This document shows positions 28,588 through 47,560 of a stretch of DNA of 64,000 nucleotides, one piece after another. The stretch is taken from positions 14,499,905 through 14,563,904 of the forward strand of contig NC_136019.1 in NCBI RefSeq assembly GCF_048128805.1, in the 5' to 3' direction. The stretch comes from Centroberyx gerrardi (taxonomy: Eukaryota; Chordata; Actinopteri; Beryciformes; Berycidae). The first letter of the stretch is position 1. Each line of letters starts with the position of its first letter. The notes beneath the pieces were generated by a model. It did no database searches. It was given only the letters and a program-made list of their open reading frames with translations, and was not told the origin of the DNA. Both the position numbers and the translations under genes were made by a program.

Positions 28588-28902
28588 GCTGGGTAAACTA
28601 TGACCTCCGGTTGGTGGTCATCATGAGGAAAACACACACCAATATATAAAGAAAATCAATTATATTTTCAGAAAAGCGTTTTTTTTTCAGACTAATTTGT
28701 CCTTATCTTCCTTTAAAAGACCCTATTCTCGTGTATCTTGCATCAGTTTGGCGCTGCTTGCTATATGATGTATACTATGAATTTGTCTCATAAGGATTTA
28801 TGTCAGCCTAAAAAGGTGGTGGACTCTGTTCTGCAAATATAAAGGTGGATAAACTGGGTTTAGGTGGGTTTACCCTCCACTGTATCCCTGTCTGCGTGGC
28901 TA
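28588..28902 (+). mobile_element. GGTAAAC-ended MITE, copy 2
   Basis: It starts GCTGGGTAAACTATGACC and ends GGGTTTACCCTCCACTG with similarity to copy 3 running on to GTGGCTAC. GGGTAAAC at one end and GTTTACCC at the other are inverted. The copy at 61981 matches it in the same orientation and order (AATTATATTTTCAG, TTAAAAGACCCTAT, GATTTATGTCAG, GGTTTAGGTGGGTT). Confidence 0.7.
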
Positions 28903-29752
28903 CAAACTGCAGAAAGTTTGCTGTTTCAGTTAACGATACTGTCAGTGGACTGCAAAATAAGTCGAATTAATTGGGAAAAAGTTAATGCTTGTTGTTGAGA
29001 CGTGAAGGTCGGGTAGGGTGCGAGAGTTGTGAAGGGAAAATTTCCATTCCGTTTCTATTTGACTGAGGCTCTGGTCCAAAGTCCCTGAAGCTCATAAAAT
29101 AATTCTGGTCGAGTGAAGGGTAAATAAATTGTATGCTGTGTTTTCAGATAGCCGAGGAGAAGGTGCTGGATGGTGGATAGGGGATGTGTGTGTTTGGAGG
29201 AGGAGGAGTGTGACTGTGTAATTACGTGGGTGAAAAAAAAAAAAGAAAAAAGTTGGGTCTGATTTGCTGGAATCGCGCAGGACCGAAGGTGCACCGGTCG
29301 ATTTCATATCAAGTTTGTTAAAGCGCGGGGTGAAGATCACACACTCCGCGCCCTCAAACGCTTTCCATAATGCTTTTATGAACGAGATATCACGACACCG
29401 AGAAGCGCACAGATCCCATGTAGCAGAGGAGTCGCAGCCCCGCTTGCACCGGCTTTACGAGTAGAAACACAGAGGCATTTTTGCAAAGTGCCTGACTGTG
29501 CATGTGAACTTTTTTTTTTTTTTTTTTTTTTAATCTCCTGCATAGTTTCTATTTCTACGCGGAGACGACAATCTTTGGAACGCAAAAATTAATGGATGTT
29601 GTTGGATAATCTTTCTTTTTTTTTTTTTTTTTTTTCAAACGCGGATAACTGCTCCACAATCTTGCATGGTGCACATCGGTCCAGGAATGGCGCGATAAAG
29701 TGACCAGAGGAATCAGTCCGAGTACATTTATTCTCTGTGTTACTGGCTCGTC

Positions 29753-35040
<5,288 letters not shown>

Positions 35041-35064
35041 TAGCTCATTATCATCAAACCCTGA

Positions 35065-35805
35065 GCGCCATTTTGTGTTTGATAAGTGCCAGGGAAAGCA
35101 GAAGGCACAGCAGAGAGACAATAATGGTTGCCATTGGCACCGGGGTTGGCATCAGACCCTCTTTTGTGTCTTTTGTAGGATGCCGCTGCTTCTCTAGTTT
35201 GCATCTGCTGCGTTTTTAACTGTTCAGTATCAACCTTAGAATGCCTCTTTAGTGGTGCTTTTTCATAATGTACGACACGCACATGATAAAGTAGTGCTTG
35301 TACTGTGCATTTTGGTTGGCATTTCACCAGCTAATATTTTAGAAATACATGTCCACTGTGGAAGAAATGCACATTAGTGGCAAGCAGATTAATTTTAGTG
35401 TTTGAAATATGTATTGATAGGTTTCCAAAATGGTGAGAATAATGTGTTCTCTTTTGCCTGTGTATAATTTTATTCTCTCATCAGACATCGCGTCGCGTAT
35501 CAAGCGTTCATTTACAGTTGTCGTCTAAATTTCTTTCGGTTGAAACTTTGGCAAATGCAAAATGGCATTCTTTTACCGGGATCGCAGAGACGGACACGTT
35601 TTTTTTCGTTTTTGTGAGTAAAAGCGTCTTTTCCTTTTCTTCAAGTTACCAAGCAGTGCCCATCTCCAGACAATGCAGCCATATTGTGCTAGCGTGCGGC
35701 GCGGCGCCATTTTGTTTTGCACTGTGCCAGGGAGGCAGGGAAATCACCAGTAATGGTTGTTAGAGGTTCGGAGGTTGGCATCAAACCCTCTTTGTCTGCT
35801 TGCAG
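35065..35805 (+). promoter_or_regulatory. nfib: duplicated TTGGCA-rich module in nfib intron 2
   Basis: Two related copies, 35065-35180 and 35704-35805, share GCGCCATTTTGT, GTGCCAGGGA..GCAG, TAATGGTTG and GGTTGGCATCA.ACCCTCTTT in the same order. TGGCA/TGCCA (NFI half-site) recurs about ten times between 35080 and 35880, five of them as TTGGCA. A regulatory role, perhaps autoregulation, is inferred. Confidence 0.4.
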
Positions 35806-37959
35806 CGTGCCTTTGATTCGTTGGTTGGCATCTGCAATGCAGTGGGCACGTTGGAAAGTTTTTTGACAGTGGCAGAATGGAAGCCGCTGCCTTTGTTCTG
35901 CTGCAACTGCACGAAACAAACAAACATACAATCAAACACAAAGAAACTACCAAACGGCTCTCTCTGAAACGGAATCTGGTGTTTGTGCGAACTGCTAGAA
36001 AAAATGGGTCCAAACTCTGCTTAGAACATTGTACTCTGTCCTGCTATTTGGCAATGGCTTACTTGTGCTGTATAGTGAAATTGGATAACCTAAAATATAT
36101 TGCTGCCATAATTTAGCCGGCAGAATTTTTTTTCTTATTTTGTGTCAAAAATCAGGAGTTAAAAACGTATTTGTTTTCGATTCTCGTGGGTTGTTGCCTG
36201 AGAAAGGTCGGCGGGTTGGCAGCGACTGCGCTGGGTGAATTTAGAGAGGGCACTCAGCCCCCTTGTTCTGGGGCACAGACGCGTTTAGCCAGGCAGAGCC
36301 GCAGCACCCATGTGCATGCCCAGATGAATGCCCGCTGGGAAGTAGGCTGGGGGCAGGGAGTGGGGGTTGTGGCATCCATTGTGCCAACTGGCAGGCCCTG
36401 TTCAATAGAGGGCCCCGGCTTCTCATAGCCACGCTGTCGTTGCACTCCGAGAAACACTGTCTTATCTTTATCGGATCAAACAAACATTGTAATTCCTTTT
36501 TTTTTTTTTTTTTTTTTTTAAATCCTCACCTCTCCCCACCTGGATTCATATTTTGCATATCCAGTTTGACAGCTTGAGGGAATAGTTTTAAATGTAACAA
36601 GGCATGTAGATCATCTTCATGTTTCGACACGTTAGGGTAGGCCTTGTTCTCATTTGGTTTTGTGATGTTACTCATCACTGTTTCCTCAACGAAAGTAGGA
36701 AAGTATTCATTGTATGTTTAAGGTTTTCACCTTGTAATGGCTTAGCTCTGCATATTTAGATGTACTCATTGCAAAGGTATCCAATTAATAAAATAACTAC
36801 ACAGAAATAATTTATAAAGATATGTGAGGAAGATATAGAAATAATCCTATTTAAGGATGTTGAGGAATTTGGAGCTTTTGGAGATTATGTGCCCTACTCT
36901 TGCCTAAGCTACCACCGTTCTGAATGAACTTGCCAAGAAAAACCTTAACTGCAGTAAATCTGGAATGGTAATTTGAATTGGGAATACCTACAAAATTGAT
37001 TTCTGTACAAATGAGAATTTTGTAAGTTGTCAATAGATTCGCTCATAACCAATGACAGAAAAGGATTGCGGAGGTAGTCCAGTGGGAGACTGAAGAGGTC
37101 GAGGTCAAGTAGCTTTCCCATTACTCTGGTGCTGAAAGTTAACACGGCCATAAAACATCATTACCTTCCTCTTTTTTTTCCCGCTCTAACGTAGCATTTT
37201 TTTTTCACACCACCCTGATAGTTTGTGGATCCGGATGGATTACCTCCGAATGCGTGCTGCCATGTTAACAGAGACCTCGTTTTTTACGAGAGCTAAGACT
37301 TAGCCTCTTGTCCCGGGGTCGTGACCTTTGCCGAGAGATGTGGCAGGGTGTCCTCTGAAGTTTAATTGAGCAAAACAGATCAGTGAAAACACGCCGTCGC
37401 AGGCCCAAGGCACGTGGAGGAGGAAGACTTTTTGCCTGGGGGTGGCGGTCAGGGGTGGAGGCGGGGGGGAGCTGCTTGTAAGCCCCCCTCGTTGACCTCC
37501 TCAATCGGGGTCAAACCGCCGCGGTCGCAGGATCACCGGTGGTCTCTTGGCAACTGTTTGTCTCCACTCCCCCGCCACTCCTTCTGGTCTGGCTGGTGGT
37601 CCCTTGGTTCAGTGGCCTAAGTGAGGGGGAGTAGGCACCACTGACACCCCCCCCTCACCCCACCACCACCCCCTCTGCAATCCCCCAGGCTGGGTAGTCT
37701 GGCTGGTCTCTAGCTCCAAAACGCCGGCCACTGCCTGCTCACCACGCTGCGTGGGGCAGCCGTTTGCATCTTGTTTTCCGCCCGGCTGCCTCGGAGGCTT
37801 TGGTCAGGCGGCCAGTGCAGAGGCCTGACCTTCTGGGTCACAGTGGAGGTCTGTGACTAAGCACAACATCTATCCCTCCCTCCCTCCGTCCCCCTATCCG
37901 CCTCTGCCATCAGGAATCACCCCTGCGGCACACTGCCCAGCCAAGTGACTCTCGTTCCT

Positions 37960-37964
<5 letters not shown>

Positions 37965-38006
<42 letters not shown>
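37965..38006. repeat. (CT)21 microsatellite
   Basis: An uninterrupted CT run; minus-strand Arg-Glu open frames across it are artefacts. Confidence 0.95.
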
Positions 38007-38008
<2 letters not shown>

Positions 38009-38640
38009 CTCTCCCTCAAGCCCTAGACTCCTACCATGACAGCTGTCCCAGGCCCAGGCGCTTGGCCAGAGAAAGGGTGGCTGGGTTGATGCCAGCAGTG
38101 TGAAACAAAACTTGTTGTAAGCAGACAGCGTTAAGGACACCACTGTTTGCCTTCCTTTTTTTTTTTAGTCAAGACAAGTTATTCAACTGCTTTGTGTTTT
38201 CTTGCGTTTGTACTGCGAGATGATACTGGAAATAGCACTAACTCTCAGTTTTAGGTTGTGCATAAAATGTATTCTGGGAAGTTGGATTGTGAACGTTCAG
38301 AACAAGAACAGCAAAACTGTAAAATACCAAACATGGGAAAAACCGTAACCGATGACTCCGGAGCCATATAGAAAAACTCTTCTGTGAAAATCTTCAGAGT
38401 GAACCGCACAACCCTGCGCTTGGCTCTCATTCTGGCTACCTTATTAGTATGCAATAGAGCCTGCGGTGTCTGGCTACCTCTCTCTCAGAGCCATAACCTA
38501 TCGAACACATTCTCTCAATCTAATCCACTTAGAACTCCCTCCCAGCTCCACCGCTTGGCTTATTGATTTCCGCTTCCCACTAAATGTCTTCCCGATCCTT
38601 CTTCTCTTAACCCGGGAGCTATATACATTTTGCAGTGTTT

Positions 38641-38653
38641 CTCTCTTTCTTTT

Positions 38654-38689
<36 letters not shown>

Positions 38690-38697
38690 ACTTTCTC

Positions 38698-38736
<39 letters not shown>
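38641..38736. repeat. (CTTT)n microsatellite
   Basis: About 20 CTTT units with two short CTCT interruptions. Confidence 0.95.
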
Positions 38737-38738
<2 letters not shown>

Positions 38739-41700
38739 GCTCTCTCTCTCCTAGATCCCTTCTTGTTTGTGATCTCCCCGTCTGACTTTTCTCTTGCTTT
38801 CTTTCACTCCTGCTTTCCCCTCCTGCTCTTTCTCAAACGCTAACCTGGGTGCAGTGCAGCCAGGTTGCCTGGCTCAGTATGAAGCTTGTGTTATTAGCAG
38901 CGGGGTTTTGCTCGAGCAAATACCTCAAGGCTTAAACAGACCGTGTTACCTCCTTAGCCCTCTTTTGTGTGCCATGTGTACATAAATCTCCATGGAAACA
39001 AGGCAACTCGGAGCAGAGGCCACAGAGAAATGTGGATGCCTTCTTTCTCACCAAAATTTACAACTCCTGTTTTGCTCTGCGACGGTGTGTTTAATTTTCT
39101 TGTGTCACAGTTTGTGCAGTTGCATCTATCAAAAATGAGACGAGGCCTTTCAGGGGTATTCTAAGGGACAGGAATTGTGCTGAAAAGGCTTTTCTTTTCT
39201 ATTTCAGCTGGAGTTTTAGGTTGGCGTTTGTGGCTACACTTAGTTAAGGACTGCAGTTTGTGTCATTAGTCCATGGTTAAGATCTCAGCTTCACCACACT
39301 TTCCCAGGCTTTTGGGGAGGACCCCGAATGCATTTCAAATCCCCCCGAGGCCACTTGACTGGAGGACCGGCACCTCCCACTCCTCCCAGCTAGATTCCCC
39401 ACCCCCACCCTGTCCGCCAACCCTCCCAAATGAAGACAAATGGGTACATTCACCCCCTATCCCAGGCGCTACACTGTACCTCACTGTCCTGCCTTACAAA
39501 GGCCCTCCCTGCTGCCTGAGCTTCTCCATCCAATGGCTGCCCTCTCTTCTCTGCCGTCCTACCAGCCTAACTGCCGACCAGGCAGTCTATCTCACTGTCT
39601 GCCCGTCTGCCAGCTAGACTGGTCCTCTCAGACAGCTGGGTCTGTAATGGAAACAGGGGTAAGAAGGGGCTAGAGAGAAACAGAATTGTTAGATTAAGAA
39701 CGACAGAAGGGTGAAGATGTTTTTTTGACCTTGTATTTCTTCCAGATAAGTAGACCACCAAATAGTCAGCCAGGAAAAAAAAGCGCAGCTCAAAAGCCAG
39801 GCTGAGACTTTCACATCTGAGGCATGCAAAAGCCAGTCCCCTTCACCCAGGAAGGAGCCTTGTGAACAACCAACGAAGGGAAGAAAAAAAATGGGAAGGG
39901 GTAGAAGGTGGGGTGTGATGGGGAACTTTGGGCAGGGACAGACAATCAGAGTGGTTGCCCAGGAGACGCTAACTTCTCCGTGCAGCACCCCCACCCTGCT
40001 TTGCCCCATCAAAGTCTTTTCAGTCCAGACAGGGCCGATCAGTGGCCCAGAGTGATGGTTGTCTCTTCTTTTGTCTGGCAGTACAGTATGGCCCGTCACT
40101 GTGACGGCTCGACAGGACCTGAGTGGGACGGCAAAAGAAAGGCCCGCCATCGCAACTCTGTGCAAAATGTACTTTTGGGTGGGCATGCTGTTGTTTGGGG
40201 TGGGGGAGAATCCCCAGAGGATTTCTTTCTAATGTTAGTGCAGCGGGTCAAAGAGGGGATATGGTGTCTGGGGCTTGGGAATGGCCTGCTTGGGACGGAT
40301 TCAACTGCGCCCCATTGAGTTGTCAAAGCTAGTCAAAGAGCTTCCACTCCTCCCTCACATATGTCAGGTTAGCCCCTCAAAAAGCTCCCAAATTTAGGGT
40401 CCAACTCAAAATCAGCAGAAAATGTCTTATATTCCATATAACAAACAATACTGCTCCTTTCACATCTGAGGCATGCTGCTTGTGTGTTATTTATTGAGCT
40501 ATCCTTTAAGAAAGTTTATAGAGCAGCAAAAATGGAAAATAAGTAATTTACATTTTTGGCACCTACATAAACATGGTGCCTTATCTGAAGCTGATGATGA
40601 TAAGCATTGAAGCTGTATGTAATGAAAGTGAGACATACAGAGAGGGTGAAAAGAGGAGAGGAAATATGGACATCTCGCTGGTCGGAACATCATGAAAATC
40701 TCCAATCCCCAAATCACCAAAACAACAGATGTCAAAGAGTTTCTAGAGAGCTGCTTTCTCCCTTGTGATAAATATATCTTGTTTTCACACTGCCTCTTTG
40801 TGTAGAGGCATTAAAAAGACGGACAGTGAAAAAGAGAGAAAAAATAGGCAAAATGGACATTTCCCTCTACTTTTCAGTCGAGATATCCACATAAATGGGT
40901 GAGGAGGAAACTCAGACATGGGCATAAAGACAGCATGCTTGAATTGGCACAGACAAAGATACATAGACAGAAAGCTTAACCAGTAACTAAACAAATCAGA
41001 AACACCAAAACAAAACCCAGTCGTTGCTAACTTCTGGAAAGGGAAATGTAAACTCAATTTCAGACACAGATTGTCTACAGTAGAGACATAGCTAAACAAT
41101 GGACATCTCAAAACTATCACAACCTTCCTTCATCACTTTCATCAGTTAAATATGAGCATACCCTCTTGCTTTAACCTCTGCAAAATTTTGACGTGATGTG
41201 AATTTCTGTGGTAGATATTTAAATAATTTCTTAACAAAGACAGCCAGTTGGAATAGCTGTGCCCATGGGATTAGTGATGATGAAATGGTTTCGCCACTGT
41301 GCGACTACTTGTGTCAGGAATAAGCAGGTCCAATGCGGTCTGGACCCCGTGATTAAAGCCCACCGCAGCACTAACAGGACAGTTACTGAAACCCGTTATT
41401 TTTACTGGGAAGGAACGGAGCTTGTTACCATGGTGCCTTCTGAAAACCTATATGATCTGGCTCCAGATAACTTGAATTCTTCTCAAATTGGCCCGCTTTC
41501 CCAACTGGCATAAGACTCCAGCTGGTATTTGGGCTGTGCTGACTTTGAGAAAACCCTTCCACCAACCGTGCATACACAAACACACACAAAGATGCACACG
41601 TACAGATACACACACACACACACACACACATACACACAGAAAGCCATGAAACCACTTACTGCACGCACACATCAGATTATTGCTCACCTGCACTCCAGCC

Positions 41701-43899
41701 CAAAAGCCTGCATTTAGATTCAATCAACCGCACCTCCTCAATAAACACAGTGCTGCAGCGTCTGTCGGGCAAAAATTGAAAGTCAGACCGCTTTAAAAGC
41801 CTGTTCCGGATTTACCAAGTCAAGATTGTAATTAGGCCTGCAACATGTGCACAGGCCTACAACCCGCAATTACGCTGCGGATCCTTACCAAAAAATAACT
41901 CCACTTCACCACCCCTCTCTTGAACCTCTCATGATGTAGCCTACATTACCAAGTCAATTTGGGTAACGAGTGGTCATCAGGCCATAGCAGTCACCAGCTT
42001 ACTTGTTATCTCTATTCTCGTCTACTCTAGCCTTTCTAATAAAATGCAGACCCTGTTTAATTTGGGCTTTGGCCAACAGAGCCGTGATATAATATCTGAT
42101 CTTGCCTCATGGCTTTGACAAAAGTGTTTGCAACCTATAGCCCTTTATTTATACTGCTTTAAAATTGCTGTTCTGATTAGTTATGATAATCACCCTAGTT
42201 GTCCTACAGATGGCGAAACTGCTAATACCCACACACTCATGATCTGTTGTGGGATCTCGGCAGAGTCTGCATGTTGTTTCCCAGGAACATCTTCATCTGC
42301 TTATGACCAGGTCTGTTTCTCAAACTATTAGACATTCTCCCACCAGACATTTTTTTTCTCCCCTTTTTCTGTAAAACCTCTGGCTGTAACTTGGGTTGCC
42401 ATGTGTGTCTTGTTAAGGGCAGTTATGACAAATGGCAGCAGCTGTACAAACTAATCTCTCTGTAGCTTTCACACATGGCGCCCAATTAACAATGGACCAC
42501 TGTGGGGCCCTAATCCACGGCGCAGCCATCCTCTGGTCCCGCTTGCCGAGCCAACCGCCCCGGGAGCCTCTTCTCCTCCTCTTGCTCTTGCTAGCCGGCC
42601 TGTAACTGCAGTCTGATGGGAGCTGGTGAACACAGGAACGTCTGCCGGGGGTTTGGAAACACGGTAGCCATCTTGTTTGTTTCCACGTTGGGAATCCCGG
42701 TTCCCGAGGCTAAAGAGCTTGGGGTTTTGTTGTCGTTTTGGAGTTCTCCAGGATTGGGTTTCAGCCCTAGGAGAGCGCTGTACATGTCCGCGGTGTACAT
42801 ATAAACTACAGACATGCACACATAGACTCACGTGTATTCTGTCCGTGTGCATAAAAAACACATGCACACAGCTGCAGTTGATAGATTTAGCAAAGTGGTT
42901 GTTGACGGGTTGGGTGGGAGCAGTGTGTGTGCTTGTGTGTGTGTGTGTGTGTGTGTCTGTGTGATATAGGTTTCCTGTCAGCGGGCATATTTCCAGTAGT
43001 TGTATGATGATAAACTGCTGTATCTCGGGGCCTCAGACAGCTGAATGCTCTGTGTAAAACACTCCCCCTCCCCACTGTAAGTACAATATTACACCATCTC
43101 ACTCTTTGCCCCGTCCCTAGACACTGTTCTGTGTAGGTAGACATTATTTTCACACAGCACTACTGGGAGCAGTGTTACAGGAAAATACATAGGGAGGGAC
43201 GGGAATGTTAGCACCCACTCTTAATTTAATGGCTCTTTTTGTCTTTGGATGTGACCCGCCACCACCACACATGCAAACCCATGCACACACACACACACAC
43301 ACACACAAACAATATCAATCCGCTTTCCCAAGAATACAATTTCAATGTGTGAAGTCCTTCTTTCTATCCAAGAGCATGTCAGCAGTGTTTTACACAGCCT
43401 TGCTGAAGCATCTTTGGTTCAGTTTTAAATTACAAACAACATTCCTAAAAATAATGTAATAATATACAGGACAGCTTCACTTTGATACAAACCGGTATGC
43501 TTGTTTGTTTCCACTTTTTCTCCTCTGACGCAAAACAAGGCCACAAACGGGAGTTTGAGACTCAAAGGAGGGTGTTGAAGGGTGGACGACCATCAGGAAA
43601 ACGATGCGGGCCTCTGCCAAATCTATGACATGAATGAAACAAATGGATGAAGGAAAATGAAAATGGTTGGGGTGTGATGTCTGGCAGGCGGTGCAAGGCC
43701 AGTGCCAACTATTATGAATGGGAAACCGCTGCTGAGCACATAAAAAAAATGAACTCATTTTTTTTCATCCGCCATCCAAGAATAATTAACTGCGCGCAGG
43801 CCTTCTGGTCAGTGTGTAGCCCGTGGAGAAAGCCACAAGACACTGCAGTAACATCCCACTGTAGAGACGGATAGTGAAAGACAGAGAAAGAGGAGTGTT

Positions 43900-43919
43900 G
43901 GGGGGGGGGGGGGGGGGGG
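43900..43919. repeat. poly-G tract (20 G)
   Basis: The third long G homopolymer of the window. Confidence 0.85.
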
Positions 43920-45385
43920 TACAGTTCTGAGTTACAGCTAGCTATGAAAGAGGCCAGTTGAAACCAAAAGCGGAATGGAAACGGAACAATGTCAAGAGCT
44001 CACAGAAGCGTCTGTTAAACATGTTCATTGTGTTTAAGAACGAATGTTTTTTGAAAAAGGTGCCTCTAGCAAGGTTACAAAAACCACACAAAAATACTCC
44101 AAGGTACCTCGTATTCATAGATTACAGATCACACACACACACACAGACACACATTGCACATGCACACACAAGCAACACACTTTCACCTCTTAAAGTTAGC
44201 CCGGCTCGGGGTGCTTGGTGATGGGGCGTCATAAATCTGCGGGGATCATGTACTGTACTGTACTGAACTGTATGTATCACATACGGCCTTCTCCTATGTA
44301 GGCAGGGTGACATGATGGAAAGAGCAGAATGGAGGCCAGATGTACGTTTATATATAGGACCTGACAAGGGTTCAGGGCAGGACACCAGGCAGAGGCACTG
44401 CGTATCACATGCACCCTATCACGTACACCACATCCCATAGTGATAAGGACTATGTGTATCTAAAGCAAAGAAAAGAACAACCATCAGTATAAGAAATTTT
44501 AAAAAAAGGTTAGTTCCAGAAGTTACAGTTACAGAGTACAGTTAAAGGAGATAAGTTGACATTAAATGTTAAATTTCCTGATATAGTTTTTACTTTTTTT
44601 GTAGATGCTTGGTTGAACTATTTGTAGATATACACAATGTACTGATGTCTGTGCCAGACTTGTGTTGCTTTTTGTCATTGAGGGACCCGTGGGCACAGAC
44701 TTTATTTAAACCCCTTATCTATAGAACTCACCCTGTAGCCAAGAATGACAACATTGTTTTTGTTTTACCGTTACAACCTTTTTTTAATCAACATCTTGTA
44801 TGCCACGAACGTCACCCAGGACTGACAAAGCGCCCACTGTTTGGAGGCAAATGCTCAAAACAAAAAGTGGTTTCCCTATTATGGCAATCAAAGCAACGTT
44901 ATCAGCGATCAACATATTCTCACCCCGAGACAGAGAGGAGAAGAATGCCCCATTGACTGATACTGCCTGCTAGGCCGGTCGCGCTGATCTCCTGAAGAAA
45001 AGACTAGTGTCGCTGGTAGACCGAACCCCCCCCTCTCCTCATCCTGCCTCCCCACCCTTTGCCCTTCTTCCCTCTATATGTCTCTATACTTGGGGGATCT
45101 TAGAAGGGGGAGCCGGAGAGGGCTGTGTGTGTGCGTATTGTCGAGGTGCTGCCGGGCGACTCTGTCCCATGCTGGCGGCGCGGGGGGGCTGAAAAGACGG
45201 AGCCGTCACCTGCCAGACTGCTGGAATGTTAATGCCATGGCTCTGATAATTGGATTTTGTACACACCGTCTGTGAGGAACGTCCAGCAACTTTCCCCCTC
45301 TTATTGTTCGACCCGGCCCCGGACCCTCAATAGGGCTTGTCTATGTTTATACAAGCACTCACGTCTCAATAAAGACTGTTTACAA

Positions 45386-45386
<1 letters not shown>

Positions 45387-45414
<28 letters not shown>
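45387..45414. repeat. (TG)n microsatellite
   Basis: About 14 TG units in nfib intron 2. Confidence 0.9.
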
Positions 45415-45417
<3 letters not shown>

Positions 45418-47501
45418 GCCGTCTGAATCAGGGAGCAAGTGTGTGTGACAGGGAGACTGAAAACGGAAAGCAGGAGAGTGTCTGAGTATCAGGATTTGGC
45501 AGATATTAAAGATATTAAGAGATTTGTTAGGTCTTAGATTGAAAATTTCTGCAGATTGTAGAAGTGTTGCAATAAGATTTACTATTTGTACATAAGTGGA
45601 TTTAAGACATTTTTTCAACACGGGGCATTCAACCCCATAGATTTTAATTTTTGTCAACTATTCATCCCGCCGCACCACCACCGGGCCGTAACTTTCGTGT
45701 TATGAACTTAATGCACAGTGAAAGGTGGACACACCCACTTGGAGGTCAGAGGTGAAGAGGAGGCACTCCCTATTGGTGGAACGTGTGTGAGGCGTACATG
45801 ATCTGGGATCATTAGGGAAGTTATGGCTCTTGTTTGCGTCGGGGGGGCCTGGACTCGGGCCGGGAGCCGTGACGCACTGGTTTCCCTCTCCCTGGCCTCC
45901 CATGCTATTTCCACCCAGGCTGCAGCGGCTTGAGCTGGTTAAAAGTCTCGGCTGCACTGACCTAAATTCCTCATATTCACCTCAGAAGACCCTTGCCTTA
46001 GCCAACCAACCGTTTTTCCACCCCTTGTACTCTTCGTATGCAAGGCCCGGCTAGAAATGAACATATGGTTTGTTTGTGTATGAAAGTCCCTTCCTGTACA
46101 TAAGGAAGCCATGTTTATAAAAAAAAAAGTCATCCTACCCCCCGGCTGTATTCCCTCTGAGCAGAGCTGCTCGAAACAATGACAGAGGTTTTTCTTTTGG
46201 CAGAGAGACTTGTTGTGGTTAGATAAACAGCCTCTAATTGCATTTAATCTGTGTTAAAATAAGGCATTTGGAACAATTACTTTGGTATGTTTACCAAACA
46301 GCTGTTTTGTGGATGCTTTTTCGCAACTCTCCGAAATGTAATGGATTTGGTTCACCTCGTTGGTTAGTGGGGGAAATAAGCTAGGCGCTACATTAACTTA
46401 TGCATGGGTTTGTATTCAGGCTTCAACTGTTGTAGAAATGACAGCGTAAAATCTATTTATTTTGGGTAAGGTTGTAATGTGCCAGATTTCCACTTTGTAT
46501 CATTGCAACATTGTGCCACTTCTTTTCTATAAAACAAGTACATAATAAATCAGCAATTCTAGTCGATTACCTGTTGGTAAAATATTTTGGACTGTAGTAA
46601 TTGCATTGTTGTCGTTTAGTAACATGTTAAATTAAACTGAACTCAACAGCATTAGATTAACAAATGACAATACTCTGAATGTGTTATGAGCCTAATCCCC
46701 TGTTTTTTTTTTTGTTTTTTTTTAAGTTGGTGACTGTAAAAACAATCACTTGTTGCACTTTGCCCTTCTTAGTCAACAATTCCTAGTTAGTGTTGTTGCT
46801 ATTACGCAAACGTCAAAAAAAAAAAAAATCTACAGCACAATGATAAAATCCCTTACTAAGCTGTACTTACAGGGAAGATTAGCATAAAGCGCCACTGTAT
46901 TGCAAGCAGTAGTCTACCATATTTCTCCACCATGTCTTGCTCTTTCCCCTTTCACCTGGCACTGGTGTGCTATTGCATAAACAATGGTCTGGGCAGCCAC
47001 CTTTGGGCTATTGTAGCCTTCCACGGGGCTGAACTCTGGCCAAGTTGATGTTGTTGCTGGAGACGGCCCCGCAGCCAAACACACAAGCCAACCAGAGGCC
47101 TCCGTTCCAGGAGGCGAGCGCTCATTGGACAATACCCGAGGATAGTAGCGTTTGACAGCTCTTGGATCGTGTAAAGGAACTTGAGTTTGAAATTCAAACA
47201 GAGAGGGATGAGTTGGCTGCAGCTTACAAAATGACGCATTCCCTGAAAATGTCACAACTAAAATGAAACTTAAGCCACACTTTGGACCAGGGATAAAGTG
47301 CTTGTGTGTGTCTGTGTGTCTGTGTGATTTGACATGCTGCATGTGTTTAGTATTCATAATGAGGTGTTGCAAAATGCGGGCTCTCTCTGCATATCTTGCT
47401 CGACTCACCCACCACCTGTATAAACAGCGGTGGTATTGCGAAACGGTTCCAGGGAAAGGCTCTTCCCGGGCTTGTTGTCGGAATGAGGTCAGCGAACACT
47501 G

Positions 47502-47514
47502 CTCTCTCTCTCTC

Positions 47515-47545
<31 letters not shown>

Positions 47546-47560
47546 CGCTCTATCTCTCTC
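47502..47560. repeat. (TC)n microsatellite
   Basis: TC repeats with CC and GC interruptions, producing Ser-Leu open frames that are not genes. Confidence 0.9.

Larger units (their letters stand above)
27448..29752 (+). promoter_or_regulatory. nfib: nfib upstream region and probable 5' UTR
   Basis: The sequence changes from AT-rich repeat to balanced DNA at about 27480. A possible alternative leader exon ends at 27869 (GTGCAATG|GTACGT), with another donor-like GTAAGA at 27632. A CG/CA microsatellite is at 28157-28197 and a MITE at 28588. From about 29040 to the nfib ATG the DNA is unique with A/T homopolymers (29233, 29511, 29616) and probably forms the 5' UTR of the main leader exon. The TSS cannot be fixed by eye. 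Confidence 0.4.
35806..39800 (+). other. nfib: nfib intron 2, part 2
   Basis: No gene is seen. It holds a T-run at 36498, a CG-rich stretch at about 37380-37860, the CT run at 37965 and CTTT repeats at 38641. Between 36180 and 36450 there is unique GC-rich sequence with GTTGGCAGCG and CCAACTGGCAGG. Confidence 0.6.
39801..46100 (+). other. nfib: nfib intron 2, part 3
   Basis: No gene is seen. A 20-base exact direct repeat lies at 39808 and 40457 (see findings). CA/TG runs are at about 41610, 42925, 43280, 44130 and 45387 and a G-run at 43900. Segments at about 41240-41520 and 45060-45260 are unique and balanced, possibly conserved. Confidence 0.55.
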
